In this document: positions 5,984 to 10,460 of the stretch, piece by piece
How positions within the stretch are numbered: position 1 is the stretch's first letter
Layout: each line of letters begins with the position of its first letter
Source of the DNA: Collinsella sp.
Lineage (GTDB): Bacteria; Actinomycetota; Coriobacteriia; Coriobacteriales; Coriobacteriaceae
Direction: 5' to 3'
NCBI GenBank assembly: GCA_022745215.1
Contig: JAIIWC010000060.1
Location: 1-10,460 of the forward strand
Length of the DNA stretch: 10,460 bases
Position numbers and translations under genes: made by a program
The notes under the pieces: model-generated
What the model saw: the letters and a program-made list of their open reading frames with translations, nothing else
What the model was told of the DNA's origin: nothing
Databases searched by the model: none

Positions 5984-6865
5984 CTACACCTTCTCGGGGA
6001 CGTACTTGCCCAAGAGGCCGGCAGGCTTGACGAGCAGGACGATGATCAGAACACCAAAGACGATGGAGTTGGCAAGGCTCGTGGAAATGTAGGCCTGTGC
6101 CATCGCCTCGATGATGCCGATGAGAATGCCACCGACAAAGGCGCCGGGGATGGAGCCGATGCCACCGAAGACGGCGGCGTCGAAGGCCTTGATGCCAGGC
6201 ATGGCACCCGTCGTGGGCTGCAGCACCGGCGAGTAGGAGCACAGCAGCACGCCGGCGATGGCGGCAAGGGCAGAGCCGATGGCAAACGTCATCGAGATGG
6301 TGCGGTTGACGTTAATGCCCATGAGCTGAGCGGCTGCCTTGTCCTCGGACACGGCACGCATGGCCTTGCCCATCTTGGTCTTGCCCGTAAAGAACACCAG
6401 GCCGGCCATGATAACCAGGCAGGCGACGATGGTGACGAGCGAGACGGCGCTCACGTTGTACTTGGCCAAGAACTCCGGCACCGGGAAGGTGACGAGCGAA
6501 GTAAAGTTCTTGGGCGTGGCGCCCCACAGAAGCTGGGCGGCGTTCTGCAGGAAGTAGGACACGCCGATAGCCGTGATCAGAACGGCCAGCGGGCCCGCCT
6601 GGCGCAGCGGCTTATAGGCGAGGCCCTCGATGAGAACACCCAGAACCGTGCAGACCGCGCAAGAGAGAATTACAGATGCCCAGCCCGGGAGGCCGAGATA
6701 CGACGTGGCGCAGAACGAGACATAGGCACCGACCATGATGACGTCGCCGTGAGCGAAGTTCAGCATCTTGGCGATACCGTAGACCATGGTGTAGCCCAAC
6801 GCGATGATGGCGTAGACGCTGCCCATGGACAGGCCGTTGACCAGGTATTGGATAAAGACCGTCAT
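5984..6865 (-). CDS. livH: Branched-chain amino acid ABC transporter permease LivH
   Basis: This 293-residue integral membrane permease is the partner of LivM. Family motifs are NGLSMGSVYAIIALGYTMVY (10-29), LNFAHGDVIMVGAY (35-48), the cytoplasmic loop MGKAMRAVSEDKAAAQLMGI (165-184) and IKAFDAAVFGGIGSIPGAF (225-243). I set the start at ATG 6865 because AAAGGGGG (6875-6882) sits 9 nt upstream and the family similarity begins there; the open frame continues upstream to 6958 through the hairpin region, and an ATG at 6874 directly abuts the binding site. The stop is followed at once by the livM start region. It lies 139 nt downstream of livK1, with two stem-loops in the gap. Confidence 0.94.
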   Translation of the reverse strand: MTVFIQYLVNGLSMGSVYAIIALGYTMVYGIAKMLNFAHGDVIMVGAYVSFCATSYLGLPGWASVILSCAVCTVLGVLIEGLAYKPLRQAGPLAVLITAIGVSYFLQNAAQLLWGATPKNFTSLVTFPVPEFLAKYNVSAVSLVTIVACLVIMAGLVFFTGKTKMGKAMRAVSEDKAAAQLMGINVNRTISMTFAIGSALAAIAGVLLCSYSPVLQPTTGAMPGIKAFDAAVFGGIGSIPGAFVGGILIGIIEAMAQAYISTSLANSIVFGVLIIVLLVKPAGLLGKYVPEKV

Positions 6866-6911
6866 GTTCCACATCCCCCTTTCGAATAGGTTTCCAGTTG
6901 ATGTACGAAAC

Positions 6912-6931
6912 AGGGACGTTACATCGTCCCT
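6912..6931. other. Stem-loop in the livK1-livH gap (proximal to livH)
   Basis: AGGGACG (6912-6918) pairs perfectly with CGTCCCT (6925-6931) around a 6-nt loop. On the transcript it lies about 30 nt before the livH ribosome binding site. No convincing T tract follows. It may block ribosomes or nucleases, or act with the neighbouring hairpin as a partial terminator. Confidence 0.45.
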
Positions 6932-6941
6932 AGATACCAAG

Positions 6942-6973
6942 CAAGCAGGGAAGGCCAAAACCTCCCCTGCTTG
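6942..6973 (-). terminator. Long hairpin after livK1, possible attenuator or mRNA stabiliser
   Basis: CAAGCAGGGAAGG (6942-6954) pairs with CCTCCCCTGCTTG (6961-6973) with a single A-C mismatch and a 6-nt loop, giving a 13-step stem. It starts 31 nt after the livK1 stop codon. There is no strong T tract on the minus strand, so full termination is doubtful. In binding-protein-dependent importers such hairpins often hold back 3' decay or reduce read-through, so that binding protein exceeds permease. That role is inferred here. Confidence 0.5.
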
Positions 6974-7004
6974 GGATCAAAACCGCTCTATGTAAGGCGG
7001 TCAA

Positions 7005-8192
7005 TTAGGCCTGTACGTACTTGCCGTCGGTGATGACGTACGCAGTCGGGTCCTTCTGGACCTGGCCCTTGTCGTTCCAGGAAAGCTTGCCGGTCAGACC
7101 GTCAACGGTGATCTTGAGCATGGCCTCGGGCAGCTTCTCGGCGACCTCGGTGGGGTCGGCGTCGACGCCCAGGCCGGCCTCCTTGAGAGCCTCGACCACT
7201 GCGTGCACGCCATCGTAGGCGTCGGCGGCAAACTGGTCGGGGGTATCGCCGTACTTATCCTTGTAAGCGTTGACGAAGTCGGCGTTCTTCTCGTCGTCGG
7301 CGGAGAACGGGGTCATGAGCAGCAGGCCCTCGGCAAGGGAGGTGTCGAAGCCCTCCACGCCCAGGATGCCGTCCATGCCGTCACAGCCCATCATCTTGAC
7401 GTCGTAGCCCATGTCCTTGGCGTTCTTGAGCAGGACGGACGCCGGCGTGTAGTAGATCGGCGCGAAGATCATGGTGGCGCCGGCCTGCTTGGCCTTGGTG
7501 AGCTGGTTGGTAAAGCTCGTGGAAGAGTCGTCCTTAAAGGTCTCCTCGTCAACGATCTCGAGCTTGGACTCAGCGGCCTGGGCCTTAAAGGCATCCGCGA
7601 TGCCCGAAGAATAGGCGTCGCCGGAGTTATAGAACAGCACGAACTTCTCGTCCGCATACTTCTGGGCCAGGAACTTGGCAGCGTTGACGCCCTGGTTGGG
7701 GTCGGTAAAGCAAACCTGGAAGACGCAATCCTTGCCCTTGGTGACGTCCTCGGAAGACGCGGACGGGGTGATCATGAACGTCTCGGGGTCCTTGCCGCAC
7801 TCGGCTGCAACGGCAACCGATGCGCCCGTGGTGGTCGGGCCGACGAGGGCCTGCATACCCCAGTCCAGAAGATTATTAAAGGCGTTGACGGCCTTCTCGC
7901 CGTCGGCCTGGTCGTCCTCGGCCTTGCTGGCAAGCGGAAGCTCCTTGGTGGAGAAATCCTTGCAGCCAAGCTCGACGGCCTGAGTAACGGACTTGCCATA
8001 GGAGGCATTTGCACCGGTCAGCGGGCCGATGGTACCGATCTTAAACGAGGCGTCGCTCGAAGCGGAACCGCTATCGCCGCCGTTGGAGGAGCAGCCAGCT
8101 AGAATGGACATCGCCCCCAGACCTGCTGCGCTCGCGATAACGCTCCTGCGATTCATAACAGGGTTCAATGACTTACCGGTGAGGCTCGACAT
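7005..8192 (-). CDS. livK: Branched-chain amino acid ABC transporter substrate-binding lipoprotein (paralogue 1)
   Basis: This 395-residue type I periplasmic-binding-fold protein captures the substrate for LivHMGF. The N-terminus has RR (15-16), an alanine/glycine-rich hydrophobic stretch and lipobox LAGC with C34 as the lipidated cysteine, followed by a flexible Ser/Gly linker. The mature part has FKIGTIGPLTGANASYG (50-66), ALVGPTTTGASVAVA (115-129), TPSASS (142-147), YNSGDAYSSG (188-197), FAPIYYTPAS (243-252) and CDGMDG (270-275), which line the ligand cleft in this family. The start at 8192 is backed by AGGAG (8199-8203) with 6 nt spacing; an internal ATG at 8156 would give a conventional signal peptide but lacks a binding site. 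Compared with paralogue 2 it carries three extra residues near 132-138 and additional cysteines C77, C132, C156 and C270. Ligand identity is not readable from sequence. Confidence 0.93.
   Translation of the reverse strand: MSSLTGKSLNPVMNRRSVIASAAGLGAMSILAGCSSNGGDSGSASSDASFKIGTIGPLTGANASYGKSVTQAVELGCKDFSTKELPLASKAEDDQADGEKAVNAFNNLLDWGMQALVGPTTTGASVAVAAECGKDPETFMITPSASSEDVTKGKDCVFQVCFTDPNQGVNAAKFLAQKYADEKFVLFYNSGDAYSSGIADAFKAQAAESKLEIVDEETFKDDSSTSFTNQLTKAKQAGATMIFAPIYYTPASVLLKNAKDMGYDVKMMGCDGMDGILGVEGFDTSLAEGLLLMTPFSADDEKNADFVNAYKDKYGDTPDQFAADAYDGVHAVVEALKEAGLGVDADPTEVAEKLPEAMLKITVDGLTGKLSWNDKGQVQKDPTAYVITDGKYVQA
7270..7324. repeat. 55-nt exact direct repeat shared by the two livK genes (copy 1)
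   Basis: This segment is identical to 8729-8783 in the second livK gene. It encodes the MTPFSADDEKNADFV region. It results from gene duplication and possibly later conversion. Confidence 0.85.
7401..7469. repeat. 69-nt exact direct repeat shared by the two livK genes (copy 1)
   Basis: This segment is identical, base by base, to 8860-8928. It encodes IFAPIYYTPASVLLKNAKDM and adjoining residues, which include cleft residues. Flanking positions differ (C7400 against T8859, C7470 against G8929). Confidence 0.9.
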
Positions 8193-8213
8193 GCGGCTCT
8201 CCTCTCAAATCTC

Positions 8214-8234
8214 GTCGGGTTTCGGTTACCCGAC
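8214..8234 (-). promoter_or_regulatory. Leader hairpin just upstream of the livK1 ribosome binding site
   Basis: GTCGGGT (8214-8220) and ACCCGAC (8228-8234) form a perfect 7-bp stem with a 7-nt loop, about ten bases before the AGGAG site of livK1. A second small hairpin, CGCCG-TGTT-CGGCG (8246-8259), stands immediately before it. The pair could stabilise the 5' end or tune translation; no known riboswitch is recognisable. Confidence 0.45.
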
Positions 8235-8261
8235 AGGCCATCCTTCGCCGTGTTCGGCGTT

Positions 8262-8420
8262 CGCAAAATAGTAGACGCTTTAGTTAAGAAAAGTGGCGAT
8301 TATTTCAACTTTTCTTCGGCCTCATATTTTTATCCATATTTCTGCGTATTTTTACCGCTTTATGCAGGTCTGCCACTTTATTGTGTAAAAGTAATGTTTC
8401 CATTCTGTTACAAGCGCTCT
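8262..8420 (-). promoter_or_regulatory. AT-rich gap upstream of livK1, probable internal promoter region
   Basis: This stretch is much richer in A and T than the genes on either side and encodes nothing. On the minus strand a TTGAAA box occurs at 8303-8308 but without a good -10 match at the right distance; other combinations are no better. The base composition and the terminator-like hairpin just upstream suggest that livK1 has a promoter of its own here. I cannot fix its position. Confidence 0.35.
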
Positions 8421-8427
8421 CGCCCTG

Positions 8428-8465
8428 AATAAAAGAGCCTCACCGGTTGCGTTTTATACGCTCTT
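8428..8465 (-). terminator. Terminator-like hairpin after livK2
   Basis: On the minus strand AAGAGC (8465-8460, including two bases of the stop codon) pairs with GCTCTT (8438-8433), and the 21-nt loop can form an inner GCG/CGC pairing. The stem is followed by TTTTATT (8434-8428 with one A). The stem is short and the loop long, so it may be a weak terminator. It would partly separate livK2 from livK1. Confidence 0.42.
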
Positions 8466-9630
8466 AGGCGGCGATGTACTTGCCGTCCTGAATCACATAG
8501 GCCGTAGCGGGCTTCTCGACCTGGCCCTCATCGTTCCAGGTGAGCTCGCCGGTCAGGCCATCGATCTTGATCTTTCGCATGGCCTTGGCAAGGTCGGCGG
8601 CAATATCGGCGCCGTCGGCCGTCGTGTCAATGCCGGCCTTGTCGATAGCCTCGGCGATCGCGTGGACGCAGTCGTAGGCGTCGGCGGCAAACTGGTTAGG
8701 GGTCTCGTCGTACTCCTCCTTGTATGCCTTGACGAAGTCGGCGTTCTTCTCGTCGTCGGCGGAGAACGGGGTCATGAGCAGCACGCCCTCGGCAAGCGAG
8801 GTGTCGAAGCCCTCCACAGAGAGCAGACCGTCCATGCCGTCGGTGCCCATGAGCGTCATGTCGTAGCCCATGTCCTTGGCGTTCTTGAGCAGGACGGACG
8901 CCGGCGTGTAGTAGATCGGCGCGAAGATGAGCGTGGCGCCGGCCTCCTTGGCCTTGGTCAGCTGGTTGGTAAAGCTCGTGGAAGAATCATCCTTAAAGGT
9001 CTCGGTGTCGACGATATCGAGCTTGGACTCCTTGGCCTGCTCGGCAAAAGCATCGGCGACGCCCGAGCTGTACGTATCTCCGGAGTTGTAGAACAGGGCG
9101 ATCTTGGCGTCCGCATACTTCTCGGCCAAGAACTTCGCGGCACTCGTGCCCATGGTGGGGTCGGTGAAGCAAACCTGGAAGACCGTGGTCTTATCCTTGG
9201 TGACGTCGAGCGACGAGGCGGAAGGCGTGACCATGAGCATGTCGTCGGCGATCTCGCCCGAGACGGCTACGGCGGCACCGGTGGTGACAGGGCCGACGAG
9301 CGCCTGCATGCCCCAGTCGCACAGGGTATTGAAGGCGTTGATGGCCTTCTCGCCGTCGGCGACGTCGTCCTCGGACTTAAGCGAGAGCTTGAGGTCCTTG
9401 GTCGAGAAATCCTTGACGGCGAGCTTGGCGCCCTTCTCGACCGAGACGCCATAGGTTGCCGCGGCACCGGTCAAAGGTCCGATGACGCCGATCTTGAATG
9501 CGCCGTCTTCATCGGCGGAGCCGCCATCCGAGCCACCCGAGGAGCAGCCGGCAAGCGCGACGGTGCTGCCGAGCGCGGCGGCGCCGGCGAGGAAGTTCCT
9601 ACGGCTGAGCGTGCTGTTGATGTTGAACAT
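8464..9630 (-). CDS. livK: Branched-chain amino acid ABC transporter substrate-binding lipoprotein (paralogue 2)
   Basis: This 388-residue binding protein is a close paralogue of the product of the next gene, aligning along its whole length. Its export signal contains SRRNFL (9-14), a clear match to the twin-arginine consensus, then an Ala/Gly-rich stretch and lipobox LAGC with C29 as the lipidated residue, so Tat export followed by lipid anchoring is likely. Cleft motifs are FKIGVIGPLTGAAATYG, TPSASS (135-140), YNSGDTYSSG (181-190), FAPIYYTPAS (236-245) and TDGMDG (263-268). The ATG at 9630 has a GGGGG site 5 nt upstream (9636-9640); the longer frame to 9696 adds 22 residues lacking family similarity. 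It is the first gene of the liv cluster, divergent from hom. Its mature cysteines are only C104, C154 and C321, fewer than in paralogue 1. Substrate differences between the two are inferred. Confidence 0.93.
   Translation of the reverse strand: MFNINSTLSRRNFLAGAAALGSTVALAGCSSGGSDGGSADEDGAFKIGVIGPLTGAAATYGVSVEKGAKLAVKDFSTKDLKLSLKSEDDVADGEKAINAFNTLCDWGMQALVGPVTTGAAVAVSGEIADDMLMVTPSASSLDVTKDKTTVFQVCFTDPTMGTSAAKFLAEKYADAKIALFYNSGDTYSSGVADAFAEQAKESKLDIVDTETFKDDSSTSFTNQLTKAKEAGATLIFAPIYYTPASVLLKNAKDMGYDMTLMGTDGMDGLLSVEGFDTSLAEGVLLMTPFSADDEKNADFVKAYKEEYDETPNQFAADAYDCVHAIAEAIDKAGIDTTADGADIAADLAKAMRKIKIDGLTGELTWNDEGQVEKPATAYVIQDGKYIAA
8729..8783. repeat. 55-nt exact direct repeat shared by the two livK genes (copy 2)
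   Basis: This segment is identical to 7270-7324, in the corresponding place of the paralogous gene. Confidence 0.85.
8860..8928. repeat. 69-nt exact direct repeat shared by the two livK genes (copy 2)
   Basis: This segment is identical to 7401-7469. Recombination between the copies, which lie 1459 nt apart in the same orientation, would delete or duplicate one livK gene while keeping a hybrid open frame. Confidence 0.9.
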
Positions 9631-9648
9631 GGTGTCCCCCTTTTCGCT

Positions 9649-9663
9649 GGCCGCGGTGCGGCC
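9649..9663 (-). promoter_or_regulatory. GC-rich leader hairpin upstream of the livK2 ribosome binding site
   Basis: GGCCGC (9649-9654) and GCGGCC (9658-9663) form a perfect 6-bp stem with a 3-nt loop, 9 nt before the GGGGG binding site of livK2. It mirrors the leader hairpin of livK1 in position but not in sequence. Confidence 0.42.
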
Positions 9664-9681
9664 GTCTTGCGGTACAGGGCA

Positions 9682-9710
9682 AACCTTATGGTTCAAACGT
9701 TGACAGTTTG
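9682..9710. promoter_or_regulatory. Dyad symmetry in the hom-livK2 divergent region
   Basis: CAAACGTT (9694-9701) and ACAGTTTG (9703-9710) form an imperfect dyad with six of eight pairs matching, next to the small foldback AACC-TTAT-GGTT (9682-9693). It lies 52-80 nt before the livK2 start, where an operator or promoter would be expected. A TTGACA on the plus strand is embedded in it, but no matching -10 box follows at 16-18 nt. Which factor binds, if any, is unknown. Confidence 0.3.
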
Positions 9711-9879
9711 TTACGGAACTTCGTTTGTAGCGAGCGTGTTTCCAATATTTCCGCAGCGTTTCGGGGGTAGCGTTTTGTGCGGCTCCTGTTGCCTGGCAAG
9801 CACGCGCCCTCGGTTCACGCTAGAATGCACTCAACCTTAACTGGTCAATCATCCATACAGATGCACGAAGGAGCTATCT

Positions 9880-10460
9880 ATGAGCGAACCCCTGCGCACC
9901 GTGAACGTCGGCCTGATCGGTCTGGGAACCGTCGGCGGCGGCGTGGCCCGTCTGATCAAGAGCCACCACGATGAGTACCTGGCCGCCTACGGCATCGACC
10001 TTAAGCTGACCCGCGCCTGCGCGCTTGCCTGGGAGCAGGCCGAAGCCGCCGGTATTGAGCGCGAGGCCTTTACGAGCGACTGGCACGATGTCGTCACCGA
10101 CCCCGCCGTCGACATCGTCGTCGAGCTCATCGGCGGCGAGCACCCCGCGACCGAGATCTTCACCACGGCCTTTGAGAACGGCAAGCACGTCGTCTCCGCC
10201 AACAAGGCCCTGCTCGGCCGTCATGTCGAGACGCTCGCCGAGAAGGCACGTGAGTGCGGCGTGCAGATTAAGTGCGAGGCCAGCTGCGGCGGCGGTATCC
10301 CCATCGTCAGCACGCTCGAGCACGACCTGGTGGGCAACAAGATCCTGACCATCGCCGGCATTCTCAACGGCACCACCAACTACATCCTGTCGCGCATGGA
10401 CGCCGAGGGCGCCGATTACGCCGACGTGCTCGCCGACGCCCAGGCCAAGGGCTACGCCGA
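9880..10460 (+). CDS. hom: Homoserine dehydrogenase (partial, C-terminus off window)
   Basis: The first 193 complete codons of homoserine dehydrogenase are present. This cytosolic NAD(P)H-dependent enzyme reduces aspartate semialdehyde to homoserine, the branch point to threonine and methionine. The N-terminal dinucleotide fold has GLGTVG (14-19). Other family blocks are VELIGG (81-86), SANKALL (106-112, with the conserved lysine K109), EASCGGGIPI (133-142) and GILNGTTNYIL (160-170). The ATG is preceded by AAGGAG (9868-9873) with 6 nt spacing. A TAGAAT at 9821-9826 may be the -10 box, but no good -35 box stands 16-18 nt upstream. The protein starts directly with the dehydrogenase domain, so it is a monofunctional form and not an aspartokinase fusion. 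Whether a C-terminal ACT domain follows cannot be seen. Confidence 0.95.
   Translation, partial: MSEPLRTVNVGLIGLGTVGGGVARLIKSHHDEYLAAYGIDLKLTRACALAWEQAEAAGIEREAFTSDWHDVVTDPAVDIVVELIGGEHPATEIFTTAFENGKHVVSANKALLGRHVETLAEKARECGVQIKCEASCGGGIPIVSTLEHDLVGNKILTIAGILNGTTNYILSRMDAEGADYADVLADAQAKGYA

Noticed and set aside
5876..6889. A long plus-strand open frame opposite livH and the start of livM
   Set aside because: The product is an Asp/His/Arg/Gly-rich shadow of membrane-protein codons and has no family similarity.
8662..9840. A 392-codon plus-strand open frame opposite livK2
   Set aside because: It is antisense to a gene with complete family motifs, and a parallel shadow exists opposite livK1, as expected for paralogues.

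Overview
The window looks like a gut Coriobacteriia chromosome, most probably Collinsella or a close relative. The reasons are the fairly high GC content, the style of the IS110 remnant, the complete absence of an outer-membrane context (binding proteins are lipoproteins), and the PadR/HAAS cassette. This assignment is inference, not a database result.

Left part (1-1317, minus strand): a GalT-like HIT-fold protein of the DUF4931 type runs off the left edge. It is translationally coupled behind a CutC-family protein whose last codons carry its ribosome binding site. Next is an intergenic stretch (1318-1601) with a REP-like element made of imperfect GTCCC(C)AA repeats and hairpins. After it comes a near-consensus promoter (TTGACA-17-TATAGT) whose -10 box lies inside a dyad. 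That promoter drives a plus-strand cassette (1602-2819): a PadR regulator, an overlapping HAAS/DUF1700-like membrane protein, and a short one-pass membrane protein that looks like the N-terminal stub of the DUF4097 protein usually found third in such cassettes.

Scar (2820-3330): no intact gene. It holds a decayed ParB-N-like fragment on the minus strand in more than one frame, the C-terminal piece of an IS110 transposase on the plus strand, and a strong stem-loop just beyond the end of livF. The scar probably explains the truncated third gene of the cassette.

Main part (3331-9630, minus strand): a complete branched-chain (or related) amino acid ABC importer in the order livK2-livK1-livH-livM-livG-livF. 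Two tandem paralogous substrate-binding lipoproteins feed one pair of permeases (LivH, LivM) and one pair of ATPases (LivG, LivF). The last four genes abut or overlap. The binding-protein genes are set off by non-coding gaps with hairpins: a likely terminator after livK2, an AT-rich promoter-like gap and leader hairpins before livK1, and two stem-loops between livK1 and livH. These could let binding proteins be made in excess over the membrane complex.

Right edge (9880-10460, plus strand): the first 193 codons of homoserine dehydrogenase, divergent from livK2. Its place beside an amino acid importer gives a local theme of amino acid supply and synthesis.

I see no tRNA, rRNA, CRISPR array, intact mobile element or clearly new defence-type system. 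The most unusual items are the truncated PadR-HAAS cassette with its scar, the cysteine-rich CutC coupled to a GalT-like DUF4931 protein, and the duplicated binding-protein genes with long runs of identical DNA.
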